Positions 33,319 through 41,300 of a stretch of 47,725 nucleotides of DNA are shown here, one piece after another. The notes beneath the pieces are model-generated. The model was not told where the DNA came from and ran no database searches. It saw only the letters and a program-made list of their open reading frames with translations. Made by a program: the position numbers and the translations under genes. Within the stretch, counting starts at the first letter, position 1, and the number at the start of each line of letters is the position of its first letter. Source of the DNA: Gammaproteobacteria bacterium (lineage in GTDB: Bacteria; Pseudomonadota; Gammaproteobacteria; Steroidobacterales; Steroidobacteraceae); contig JANYLM010000027.1 in NCBI GenBank assembly GCA_025357835.1, positions 1 through 47,725 of the forward strand. Reading direction: 5' to 3'.

Positions 33319-34142
33319 CGAGCGGGCTCCACGGTAAACTCGAATGAGGTGTTCGCACCAAGCGTTGCGGCGTTCATATCGGCCAGTGCGCCGCCGCCGC
33401 CGCCGCGCAATGTGACGCGATACACGCCGGGATCGAGAGCTGAATTCGGTGTAATCAGCAGAACCGCGGAATTTGCCGGCGCGAGCGCCGCGGTGATCAA
33501 CATGGCCTGCGTGCCGGCGTCAGCTTCGCCGGCGACTCGTTCAAGGGTTACCGTCGTGTCGTTGACCAGCGATGCATCGACAGCGTGAGTGAAGGTCACC
33601 AGGATGCGAGCCGGTGCCGCTCTCACGGTGGCCTTATCGAGCGGCGCCATGGTTTGAACGGCGAACGCCTGAGCCGCCGCGGCCGCCGCCGGTGCGTTCG
33701 GCGCACCGTTGGTGATCCACTGACGAATGGCATCGATCGTCGTTTGGGCCAGCGGCGCTTCGCCCAGCGGCATTTGCCCGCCGTCGATTCCGGACGCGCC
33801 TTCGATCTTGCGCGCCATGTAGCTACTATCCGGATCGCCTGGTTTCACCCTCAAGAGATTCGGCTGTTCGTTGCTCGGTGCGCCGACCAGAAGATTGTAG
33901 CTGTGAGCCGCATCGAGCTGCAGACCTTCGGGGGCACTCGCACCGATGTGACATTTCGAACATATGGGCGTGAAGACATTGTCTTGAATCGACTGAAAGT
34001 CCGCGGTTATCGGTCCGCTGGATGTGCCGCCCGCCGAGATGGGCTGCCCATTCTGATCGAGGCCCTTGCCATTGCCGGCGCAACCCGCTGCGCCACTCAG
34101 CAGCAGCAGCGCTGCCCAGGTTCGATGTCGTTCTATCTGCAT
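33315..34142 (-). CDS. Cytochrome-c-like lipoprotein with C-terminal Ig-like domain
   Basis: This 275-residue lipoprotein has its signal ending LLLLSGAAGC, with Cys21 lipidated. A linker leads to a cytochrome-c-like domain with CSKCH (61-65) and a downstream QMPLGEAPL whose Met could be the axial ligand. The domain style (IQDNVFTPICSKCH, then SYMARKIEG) is that of planctomycete/proteobacterial PSD1-like or DUF1588-type c-haem modules. From about residue 165 a beta-rich domain (LDKATVRAAPARILVTFTHAVDAS) resembles bacterial Ig-like Big_5 folds. The frame opens at TTG 34154, but ATG 34142 begins a normal lipoprotein signal. The gene overlaps the haem-barrel gene by four bases, so both probably form one envelope redox unit. 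Confidence 0.75.
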   Translation of the reverse strand: MQIERHRTWAALLLLSGAAGCAGNGKGLDQNGQPISAGGTSSGPITADFQSIQDNVFTPICSKCHIGASAPEGLQLDAAHSYNLLVGAPSNEQPNLLRVKPGDPDSSYMARKIEGASGIDGGQMPLGEAPLAQTTIDAIRQWITNGAPNAPAAAAAAQAFAVQTMAPLDKATVRAAPARILVTFTHAVDASLVNDTTVTLERVAGEADAGTQAMLITAALAPANSAVLLITPNSALDPGVYRVTLRGGGGGALADMNAATLGANTSFEFTVEPAR

Positions 34143-34289
34143 GCGTTGACTCAATGATGGAGACCAGAAGTAAGTACCGAGTAATCCATCCCGGGTTTAG
34201 CTATGCGGCGAATTGTCGACGCCAGCCAAGTGCCCAAGCATTCAAGAAAGAGTTAATCTGTGAGCCGGGGAGTCAGATGGGGATTTCAG

Positions 34290-35045
34290 ATGCAGTGCTG
34301 CGCCGACGATCTGGCGAATGTGCCGTTGCGCTTGCTCGCGGGTGGCATTGTATTGTCGATGGGTCTCATGGCTGGCACACCGATCTGCGAAGCGGCCGAT
34401 GTATGGGGCGGTTCCGTCGGTGTCGCGAGCGACTACCTCCTGCGCGGCGTGTCGCGTAGCAACGGCCAGGCTGCGCTCCAACTCGATCTGCATTATTTGA
34501 GCGCGTCCGGTTTCGTGGCGGGGTTGTTCGCGTCCAACACGCAAATTGATCCCCGCGAACCGAAGGATGTTGAACTAGATGCCTTTCTCGGTTTTGCTTG
34601 GACCGTGGGAAACGACTGGCATGGCAAGGTGCTGGCGAGCCACTATGTCTATCCGTGGAACAGGGATGGTTCGGTATATGATTATGACGAATTGGACGTC
34701 GACCTCGCTTTCCAAGAATGGCTGGAGGTCGGCCTGGTTTATTCACCGAATGCGCCGCGCTACCTGCCGTACCGCGGCCTTTTCGGCGTGACGTCCGCAT
34801 CGGTGGAGGCAAACCTGCAGCGGCCGGTGCTCGGCAAGCTGTCCGCCGCGGCGGGCATCGGCTACTCGCATTTCGCAGGTCCTGAGCCGGCAGGGTTCGC
34901 GTATTGGAGCCTGGGCGCCGTTTACGACCTCGCGCCGTTGTCTCTGGCGCTTTCCTATGTGGACACTACTGCGGGCGCTAAGGCATTGTTTTACAATGCC
35001 GCGGCGGACGGTCGTTGGACCGGCACGGTTATTTGGCGCTTCTAG
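34290..35045 (+). CDS. TorF family putative porin
   Basis: This outer-membrane protein of about 251 residues has a signal peptide (LLAGGIVLSMGLMAGTPICEA). The mature part starts WGGSVGVASDYLLRGVSRSNGQAALQLDL, the diagnostic opening of the TorF/TIGR02001 family. It ends in GTVIWRF with a terminal Phe. ATG 34290 has GGGGA six bases upstream and is preferred to the GTG at 34260. The family is widespread in Proteobacteria but its transport substrate is uncertain. It precedes the ECF sigma gene by 86 bases and might belong to its regulon. Confidence 0.88.
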   Translation: MQCCADDLANVPLRLLAGGIVLSMGLMAGTPICEAADVWGGSVGVASDYLLRGVSRSNGQAALQLDLHYLSASGFVAGLFASNTQIDPREPKDVELDAFLGFAWTVGNDWHGKVLASHYVYPWNRDGSVYDYDELDVDLAFQEWLEVGLVYSPNAPRYLPYRGLFGVTSASVEANLQRPVLGKLSAAAGIGYSHFAGPEPAGFAYWSLGAVYDLAPLSLALSYVDTTAGAKALFYNAAADGRWTGTVIWRF

Positions 35046-35131
35046 GTCTTCGTCCGCGGATAGCAACTCTTTCGTACGCTGCCGGTACTTACGGGAAATG
35101 GCTCGACATCGATTAGGAGTGGCTGTCGCCG

Positions 35132-35716
35132 ATGACCGTACTGGCCAAGAACTCAGCAAAGGAACACGATAACGACCTCCTCGTCGCCGTCGCAGCGGGC
35201 AATCGGCGGGCGTTGGAGGAACTGTATGTCAGTTATCACCGGCGTCTGGCGCGTTTCTTGTCGCGATTTACGCCGCGTTACGAGAACGTCGAAGAGATCA
35301 TCAACGATACCTTCATGGTCGTTTGGCAAAGGTCCAAGGATTTTCGCTACGCTTCGCAAGTCTCTACTTGGATCATCGGCATCGCGTACCGCACGGCCTT
35401 GAAGTCGCTGCGGCGGCAGAAGAATCACGCGGGTGCGCTGCGCTTGGATGACTATCCGGAACAGACCACCGATCCCACGCTGGAGACCGAAGTTCGGGAT
35501 TGGCTGAAGCACGGCCTTGAACGGCTCCCCATCGAACAGCGCCTGACCCTCGAACTCGCCTATCACATGGGCCATTCGCTGGAGGAAATAGCGGCGATCA
35601 CCGAGTGCCCGGTTGGCACCGTCAAGGCGCGCATGTTTCACGCGCGCGAGAAATTGCGCCAGTATCTGCCAACCTTGGGTGGCAGCGCTTGCGCGCTATC
35701 AATGAGAGACGAATGA
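35132..35716 (+). CDS. ECF RNA polymerase sigma factor
   Basis: This 194-residue sigma-70-family protein has sigma region 2 (ALEELYVSYHRRLARFLSRF to STWIIGIAYRTALKSLRRQ) and region 4 (LERLPIEQRLTLELAYHMG, EEIAAITECPVGTVKARMFHAREKLRQYL), with no region 3. This is the ECF layout. It directs polymerase to stress or envelope promoters when freed from its anti-sigma. Its stop codon overlaps the ATG of the zinc-finger anti-sigma gene as ATGA. The ribosome binding site AGGAG is rather far (about 11 bases) from the ATG. No clear autoregulated ECF promoter could be assigned by eye. Confidence 0.93.
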   Translation: MTVLAKNSAKEHDNDLLVAVAAGNRRALEELYVSYHRRLARFLSRFTPRYENVEEIINDTFMVVWQRSKDFRYASQVSTWIIGIAYRTALKSLRRQKNHAGALRLDDYPEQTTDPTLETEVRDWLKHGLERLPIEQRLTLELAYHMGHSLEEIAAITECPVGTVKARMFHAREKLRQYLPTLGGSACALSMRDE

Positions 35717-36411
35717 ATTACGACCATCCAAGCCACGCCGTGCGGGAACACCAAGAAATCTCGACGCTCATTCCTTGGTACTTAAACGGCAGCATCGCCG
35801 AGCACCAGCGGCAGCGCCTGGACGTGCACGTGTCGCTGTGTGCCGAGTGCCGCGATGATTTGGCCTTGGAACGAAGTGTATATCTGGGCATGAGGGCCGA
35901 GACGGCGGTCGAGTACATGCCCGCGGCATCTCTTAAACTCCTGCAAGCACGGCTGGATGGCATTGACGCTGCGGCATCCGTGGACTTGCCCGCAGGTTTA
36001 CCCGCAGCCCAGCGGCCGGGCCGGGCCGCGGTACCGTGGCATGGCGTGATGGCTGCGTCGGTTGCGGTAATGGCTGTGGCGCTCAGCCTGCTAGCGGCAG
36101 ATCGATGGTTGCAGGCCCGTGCGCGCACGACGCGGCCCGACTACTACACCGTCACGACTGCCGTGCCGCGCGCGCCGGGCGAGGTCATCCGCGCCGTGTT
36201 CGCGCCGAACATTACCTTGGTCGAACTGCAGAGCCTGCTCGATGAGGCCCAGCTGAGGATTATTTCCGGCCCGACCGAGGCAGGAGTGTATTCATTGGCG
36301 GCGAATTCCCGCCGGCCCGTGAATTCTTCTCTGGCGCTGCTGCGCGGGCATGCGAAGGTTCGCTTTGCCGAGAGCACCCAACCAAGTACGGGATCAGGCG
36401 AACTCCCATGA
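35713..36411 (+). CDS. Zinc-finger (ZAS) transmembrane anti-sigma factor
   Basis: This 232-residue protein has an N-terminal ZAS domain with His39-x3-Cys43-x2-Cys46 (LDVHVSLCAECRDDL). One membrane helix (GVMAASVAVMAVALSLLAA, about 113-132) is followed by a periplasmic domain. The ZAS domain would hold the cognate ECF sigma at the membrane. ATGA overlaps at both ends bind it to the sigma and S8 protease genes. The periplasmic part (VIRAVFAPNITLVELQSLLDEA, ISGPTEAGVYSLA) resembles a small ferredoxin-like or inhibitor-like fold, which could interact with the protease encoded next. That interaction is inference. Confidence 0.88.
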   Translation: MNYDHPSHAVREHQEISTLIPWYLNGSIAEHQRQRLDVHVSLCAECRDDLALERSVYLGMRAETAVEYMPAASLKLLQARLDGIDAAASVDLPAGLPAAQRPGRAAVPWHGVMAASVAVMAVALSLLAADRWLQARARTTRPDYYTVTTAVPRAPGEVIRAVFAPNITLVELQSLLDEAQLRIISGPTEAGVYSLAANSRRPVNSSLALLRGHAKVRFAESTQPSTGSGELP

Positions 36412-37790
36412 GATGGTGGGCGCCGGCGCTATTCGCTCTTCTGGTTTGGAGCTGCAGCAGCGCGCCGGTTCGAATTGAGTCGCGCGCGCTGTCTGATCAG
36501 GTCGCCCGGTCGCCTGAGCATTTCATCATTGCGGCCGTTGACAGCGAGCCCGCCGTTTTCGTAGCTCGCGCCGGCAGTACGCCGCGCGCATACGACAGCA
36601 TCGGAAGCTACGGACCGAGCCTAGCAGCGCGCCAAACGATGCGCGCCCTGGAGAACGACTATGGATTGCGCGAAGTAAGCGCCTGGCCAATCGCGCCTCT
36701 GCACATGCATTGCGCCGTGCTCGAGGTTCCCGAGGGCTTGGATCGTCCCACCCTGCTGGCCGCAATGGCGCAGGACCGGCGCATCAGGCTGGCGCAGCCG
36801 CTGCAGAGTTTCGCGACGCGCACCGAAGGCTACAACGATCCCTATGTGGGATTGCAGCAGGGCTTCCGGCAAATGAATGTTGAAGAGGCTCATCCCTGGT
36901 CCCAAGGCGAGGGCGTCAAAGTGGCCATTATCGACACGGGCGCCGACACCCAACATCCGGATTTGCGGTCCAATGTCGCGGCCGCCGTAAATTTCGTCGA
37001 TTCCGACGACGTTCAATTTCAGCATGATCGCCATGGCACGGAAGTCGCCGGCGTTATCGCGGCGGTTGCCAACAATCGCGAAGGCATCGTGGGTGTGGCC
37101 CCCAGGGCACGGCTGCTGCTGTTCAAGGCCTGCTGGCAGTCACGCCTCGATGCCGATGCGGCACGATGCAATTCCTTTACGCTGGCCCGGGCATTGGTGG
37201 CTGCGTTCGACGCTCACGCCCAGATCGTCAATTTGAGTCTGACGGGTCCCGCCGATCCCTTGCTGGGCGACCTCATCCGCGAAGGATTGCGCCGCGGTGT
37301 GTTGTTCGTGGGTGCCGCCGCTCCCGACGCAGCGCAGGGCAGGACAGGGCTGATGCGCGAACCCGGCGTCATCGAAGTCGCCGGCGCTGGGAGCGAGGCA
37401 GTAGAGGGGTCGGTGCTCTATGCCCCGAGCCGGGAAATTCTGACTTTATTGCCCGGCGGCCATTACGACTTCGCCTCCGGGGACTCCATCGCGACCGCGC
37501 AGGTAAGCGGGGTCCTGGCCTTATTGCTGGCGAAAAGAGCCGGCCTTTCGGCCGGCGATGCCTACCGCGTGTTAAGGGACACTAGTGCGCATTCCGGCGG
37601 TACGCTGGTCGACGCATGCGCCGCGGTAGCGTCGCTTATGGGCCCAGGGTCCTGCAATCCTAGGACCGATGCCGAGCACCCAATCGCGGAGGGGCTGCAG
37701 CAGCGCGTCGCGCTGCATGGAGACCGGATCCTCAGGGCGGAGGACAGGCAGGGTTCATGGCAAGCCCCGCCAGTCGACGCTCGTCGATGA
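36408..37790 (+). CDS. S8 (subtilisin-family) serine protease, predicted lipoprotein
   Basis: This 460-residue protein has a lipoprotein-type signal (FALLVWSC, Cys16). A propeptide-like region (about 30-140) is followed by a subtilisin domain. The triad is Asp176 (AIIDTGAD), His209 (DRHGTEVAGV) and Ser360 (SGDSIATAQVSGV). The oxyanion-hole Asn, normally in AAGN, is replaced: the segment reads GAAAPD with Pro306. Activity may therefore be reduced or atypical. The start overlaps the anti-sigma stop, so sigma, anti-sigma and protease are translated as a unit, suggesting a role in processing the anti-sigma or responding to it. The 3' end overlaps the convergent EamA gene by 59 bases, which is unusual but both frames are intact. 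Confidence 0.88.
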   Translation: MRWWAPALFALLVWSCSSAPVRIESRALSDQVARSPEHFIIAAVDSEPAVFVARAGSTPRAYDSIGSYGPSLAARQTMRALENDYGLREVSAWPIAPLHMHCAVLEVPEGLDRPTLLAAMAQDRRIRLAQPLQSFATRTEGYNDPYVGLQQGFRQMNVEEAHPWSQGEGVKVAIIDTGADTQHPDLRSNVAAAVNFVDSDDVQFQHDRHGTEVAGVIAAVANNREGIVGVAPRARLLLFKACWQSRLDADAARCNSFTLARALVAAFDAHAQIVNLSLTGPADPLLGDLIREGLRRGVLFVGAAAPDAAQGRTGLMREPGVIEVAGAGSEAVEGSVLYAPSREILTLLPGGHYDFASGDSIATAQVSGVLALLLAKRAGLSAGDAYRVLRDTSAHSGGTLVDACAAVASLMGPGSCNPRTDAEHPIAEGLQQRVALHGDRILRAEDRQGSWQAPPVDARR

Positions 37791-38673
37791 TGATCACAAT
37801 ACCGCTTACAATGACGATGCAGGCGCCCGCAATCAAACTCAACGATGGCGAGGCCGACCAGAAAATCCAGTCGATGGCGAAGGCCCACAGAATGGAGGTG
37901 TACTCAAACGGCCCTACCACCGAGGGCGGCGCGCGCCGAAAGGCGTCGGTCAGCCACATTTGGCCCAGCGCCCCTGTAACGCCGATACCGATGAGCCAAC
38001 CCCAGTCGGAAGTCAGGACGGGGCGCCAGTCACCGATGGCGAACACACTGCAGCCGATGCCGACCATCAGCAAGTACCAAAACACCATCGATATGCTTGA
38101 ATTCACGCGGCCCAGAGTTCTAACCGTCAACGCGCTCAGCGAATAGCAAACTGTCGCCAGGGCGGCGGCAGATGCAGCGATCAGCGAGAAGCTGCTCTTT
38201 CCCCAGGGCTGCAAAATGACCAGCACTCCCATCAAACCGACCCAAATGGCCAGCCAGCGCTTACCGCTGACCTTTTCGCCCTGAATAGGCACGGACAGTG
38301 CGGTCATGAGCAGCGGTGCCGCCAAAAACAAGGAATAGGTCTGCGCCAGGCTGAGGCGATGCACGGCGAATACGAAGCCGCCCAGCATGCCGATGCCCAG
38401 TACGGCGCGAAATAAATGCAGCGGCGGATTTCTCGGGCGCAGTGCTCCCCAGGCTCGCTGCCAGGTTATCGTCGGCAGTAGGAACAGCCAGGAAGATAGG
38501 CAGCGCAGACAGGAAATTTGCATGGGCCCATAGCGCATCGACAGGTGCTTCATCAGCGAGTCCATGATCGAAAAGACGAAAACCGCCGCCACCATGTAGG
38601 CAATGCCGCGCAGCCGTTCGTGCGTCCGTTCTTGGCCGGCCAAATTTCCGATTGGGAGAGGCTGTTTACTCAT
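37732..38673 (-). CDS. EamA/DMT-family membrane transporter
   Basis: This protein of about 313 residues has ten hydrophobic segments arranged as two EamA repeats (AYMVAAVFVFSIMDSLMKHL and WLIGIGVTGALGQMWLTDAF begin the halves). Related DMT transporters export or import small metabolites and amino acids. ATG 38673 has GAGGAG five bases upstream; the frame start at 38688 does not. It is the last gene of the minus-strand module B, 60 bases after the interrupted ORF. Transport of a betaine or its demethylated product is a guess from context. Its end overlaps the convergent S8 gene by 59 bases. Confidence 0.88.
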   Translation of the reverse strand: MSKQPLPIGNLAGQERTHERLRGIAYMVAAVFVFSIMDSLMKHLSMRYGPMQISCLRCLSSWLFLLPTITWQRAWGALRPRNPPLHLFRAVLGIGMLGGFVFAVHRLSLAQTYSLFLAAPLLMTALSVPIQGEKVSGKRWLAIWVGLMGVLVILQPWGKSSFSLIAASAAALATVCYSLSALTVRTLGRVNSSISMVFWYLLMVGIGCSVFAIGDWRPVLTSDWGWLIGIGVTGALGQMWLTDAFRRAPPSVVGPFEYTSILWAFAIDWIFWSASPSLSLIAGACIVIVSGIVIIIDERRLAGLAMNPACPPP

Positions 38674-38733
38674 GATGCTCCTCGCCATTGTAGACGAGAG
38701 CGCCTCGATCCAGCGATTTAGTGCAGAGAATAG

Positions 38734-39081
38734 CTACGGGACATCGATTCCCGCGGGATTGGAAAATCGAATGACGACGAAGCTTTCGTCCGCCGCCGGA
38801 ATGTGACGCGCGGTAAACGGATTGGAAATATCGACGGTGGGCATGCGCTGAAAGTTGACATGGGTTTTGGAAAATTGAGGACAGATGCAATATACGTAAT
38901 CCGGCATGCGCCGCAATACAGTGTCGACGACGGCCTCGGTGGAATATGCGCGCGTTTCCTTGCGGTGAAGCTTTTCTCGCGAAACAGTTTCCGGCCCAAA
39001 AGGCGCCTAAACTCCTTCTTTGCGCAATTTGTTTCCGATCGTGAGTGGCACATCGGCGACGATATTTACGCGCGGCAACAT
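38734..39081 (-). pseudogene. 116-codon ORF of unknown function interrupted by an in-frame TAG
   Basis: On the minus strand an ATG at 39081, four bases after the HtrA-like gene, opens 24 sense codons (MLPRVNIVADVPLTIG onward). A TAG follows at 39009-39007. The same frame then runs 90 more codons to a TAG at 38736-38734. The second part looks coding: a charged stretch (SREKLHRKETRAYSTE) leads to a hydrophobic/aromatic mix (MPDYVYCICPQFSKTHVNFQ) and SFVVIRFSNPAGIDVP. If the TAG is read as sense or is a mutation, the product is 115 residues. I do not recognise the family. Options are a nonsense-mutated gene, two small genes (TTG 38916 or ATG 38907 as second start), or codon read-through. Its position inside the module B operon argues that it was functional recently. 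Confidence 0.5.
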
Positions 39082-39085
39082 TTCT

Positions 39086-40006
39086 TCAGTGTGCTTGCGG
39101 CCGCTTGAGCAGGTCCACTCGGTCGACCGAGCGCACATTCAAATGCAGGCGTGTGCCGCCGCGAATGGCCGTCAATGGGACACCGGTGCCGGCCGGCCCG
39201 ATGGCCCAAAGACGCCGGTAGAAGTCGGGCAGGGTGGCGATGTCGTGTTCCGCCACGCGGGTGATCCGATCGCCTTCGCGTATATCGGCCCGGTGCGCGG
39301 GGCCGCCTTCGGCGACCCCCGTCACGTAAACCTTGCCGGTCATCTCCGCGGCATACACGCCCAGCCATGGGCGCGACTGGCGGGAGGTGCGGCCACGAGT
39401 GGTCAATTCCTCGAGAATGGGTTTGAGCAAGTCCACGGGCACGAACATATTCGCGTTGATTTCTTCGCCATCGGTCAGTTCGCGCACCAACAACGATCCA
39501 ATGCCCGCCAAACAACCGTCAGCGTCGATCAGCGCAGAACCCGACCAATGAGGGTGCGCAGGGGTCGCGAATATGGCGTCCTCCAGCAGGTATTCCCAGG
39601 CGCCGGCAAATTCGCGGCGCGCGAATATTTGCACCGGTTGCGGCGCGGCGAACTCCGGAGAGCTCACTGCGTAGGCTTCATCACCGACCTTGAGTTTTGC
39701 CGACGATCCCAATGGGATGGGTGCAATGTCCGCTCTCTCCAAGGGTAGGACCAATCCGAAACCCGTCACCTGATCGTATGCCAAGGGGTGAGCCGCCAGT
39801 TCGCGGCCGTCTGGGGCGGTCAGCCATACATCGGTGGCTTCAGTCACCAGGTAGCCGATAGTCAGGATCAATCCATCGGAATTGATGACTACACCGTTGC
39901 CGGTGCGCTGCGATCCCAATATGCCAGCGGTAAACGCATCTTCGGGCACGTCGGCGCGAAGCTTCACTACTGATCGGCTGATACCTTCCAAATCGAGCCC
40001 CGGCAT
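39086..40006 (-). CDS. HtrA/trypsin-like protein with PDZ domain, catalytic triad degenerate
   Basis: This 306-residue protein aligns by eye with HtrA proteases: TGNGVVINSDGLILT, VWLTAPDGRELAAHP, PLGSSAKLKVGDEAYAV, and a C-terminal PDZ (about 205-300, WLGVYAAEM, GGPAHRADIREGDRI). The catalytic His, normally in TNNHVV, is Tyr52 (TIGYLV). The Asp of TDLALL is Gly82 (TGFGLV). Only the Ser remains, as HWSGSA (Ser155). There is no signal peptide. It is therefore probably a cytosolic pseudoprotease, perhaps a scaffold or ligand-binding module. AGGAG six bases before the ATG supports the start. It lies 28 bases after the Rieske gene in the same operon, which is an unexpected partner for a betaine oxygenase. 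Confidence 0.85.
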   Translation of the reverse strand: MPGLDLEGISRSVVKLRADVPEDAFTAGILGSQRTGNGVVINSDGLILTIGYLVTEATDVWLTAPDGRELAAHPLAYDQVTGFGLVLPLERADIAPIPLGSSAKLKVGDEAYAVSSPEFAAPQPVQIFARREFAGAWEYLLEDAIFATPAHPHWSGSALIDADGCLAGIGSLLVRELTDGEEINANMFVPVDLLKPILEELTTRGRTSRQSRPWLGVYAAEMTGKVYVTGVAEGGPAHRADIREGDRITRVAEHDIATLPDFYRRLWAIGPAGTGVPLTAIRGGTRLHLNVRSVDRVDLLKRPQAH

Positions 40007-40034
40007 CGCAGCTCCTGCTTTCGGTCAAGGACGC

Positions 40035-41273
40035 TCACTGAACGAGTGAGTGCCCAAACTGAGCCAAGTACCACTGCTGGAAGGTCACCACCCGACGCTC
40101 GTGTTCCGAGTAACGACCGGGCTGATAATGCTTCGACAGGATACCGGCCTGGTTGTTTTCAGTGATCTCCTTGTCCTGCTTCGTCGTCTCGTCCCATCCC
40201 CAAATCATCCTCTTGACGTCGACTTCCGACGCTTTGCCATCGACCAGCCAAAGCAGGTCCACATCCGTGTGCATGGTGCTACGCGGAGTGAATAGAAACA
40301 ATACGGCGAAGTCATTGGTGGCCACAAGCTGAGTGAAGGGGCTGAATGACAGGTACATTCGCCCCTGGTCGAACCCCAAGCGCTTGCCCATCAAGGATGA
40401 AGCCGGCCTGCCGTCCTGAGTTTCGCTGTCGTATCCCTCGCGGATCGTTCGCTGCAGCAGCAGCCGCAGATGGGAGGATTCCGGCCCGTCATCGATCGTG
40501 CCTATGGGCCGCCCGAGGTTGGCCGCACGGGCCTCCCAGGCTTTGACCGTCGGCAGGTACTTCTCGACGGCATCGGCCGGGCCCGAGCTAGGACCCGCGC
40601 CGAAGGCAATCAGCGCCTCCGGGGGGTGCATGGAACAGAACTCCGGATGCGCCGGCGCACAGTGATAGCACTCCACGAAGTTCTCGACGATCAGCTTCCA
40701 GTTAGCCGTCGTGGGATAGGACTGCGAATACGCGATTTTCGCATCCGCAAAGCCGTGGAAATCGAGGTAGGGCGCAAGATCCGCGAACGCCGCATCGAAA
40801 TCCACCGGCGCCTCGTCGGCCAGGTTGATGAAAATAAAGCCATGGAATACCCGAATGTGGCAGCGGTGCAGGCCGTTGTCTTGTTTCGAGAAATCCGCCG
40901 GCATCAAGCGGGCGGCGAGCAAGGCCCCATCGAGTCCGTAGCTCCAAGCGTGATAGCCGCAGGTTAGTCGTGCGACCCGTCCCTGCGGTTTCGTGCAGAT
41001 CAACGATCCACGATGACGGCAGACATTGTAAAAGGCGTTAATGGTCGACTCATCGCTGCGCACGATGATGATGGATTCGTCGCCCACCTTGAATAGGAAG
41101 TAGTCACCCTTGTTGCGGACGCGGTCGACATGGCCGGCCACGAGCCACTTGCGGCCGACGACCGATTCCATGTCCGCTGCGAACACCGCGTCGTCGCAGT
41201 AGAACTTGCGATCGAGGCTGTAGCCCATCTTGGTGTTTGCGGCTAAACGCGCGATTACCGCCGACTCGCTCAT
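40035..41273 (-). CDS. Rieske non-haem iron oxygenase, quaternary-amine (GbcA/CntA) type (module B)
   Basis: This 412-residue oxygenase has Rieske ligands Cys85/His87 (CRHRGSLIC) and Cys105/His108 (CGYHAW). The iron ligands are His204 and His209 in ENFVECYHCAPAH, with Asp367 in TTKQDKEI. As in the module A enzyme, the bridging residue is Glu (Glu201). The two oxygenases are otherwise clearly different (N terminus, the central insert around 220-300 and C terminus), so they probably act on different methylated amines. GAGGTGA lies before the ATG. It follows two DMGDH-type genes in the operon, which favours demethylation feeding those dehydrogenases. No reductase gene is visible. Confidence 0.93.
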   Translation of the reverse strand: MSESAVIARLAANTKMGYSLDRKFYCDDAVFAADMESVVGRKWLVAGHVDRVRNKGDYFLFKVGDESIIIVRSDESTINAFYNVCRHRGSLICTKPQGRVARLTCGYHAWSYGLDGALLAARLMPADFSKQDNGLHRCHIRVFHGFIFINLADEAPVDFDAAFADLAPYLDFHGFADAKIAYSQSYPTTANWKLIVENFVECYHCAPAHPEFCSMHPPEALIAFGAGPSSGPADAVEKYLPTVKAWEARAANLGRPIGTIDDGPESSHLRLLLQRTIREGYDSETQDGRPASSLMGKRLGFDQGRMYLSFSPFTQLVATNDFAVLFLFTPRSTMHTDVDLLWLVDGKASEVDVKRMIWGWDETTKQDKEITENNQAGILSKHYQPGRYSEHERRVVTFQQWYLAQFGHSLVQ

Positions 41274-41300
41274 GATGTCACCTCAAATTTCATTCTGAAT

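Noticed and set aside
39007..39009. Pyrrolysine at the in-frame TAG as a firm call.
   Set aside because: No methylamine methyltransferase sequence or pyl gene is visible, and both the internal and the terminal stop are TAG, so nonsense mutation or re-initiation is simpler. Kept only as a question in the findings.
38803..39108. A plus-strand 101-codon frame across the interrupted ORF.
   Set aside because: It lacks a ribosome binding site, and its composition is less protein-like than the minus-strand frame that fits the operon.
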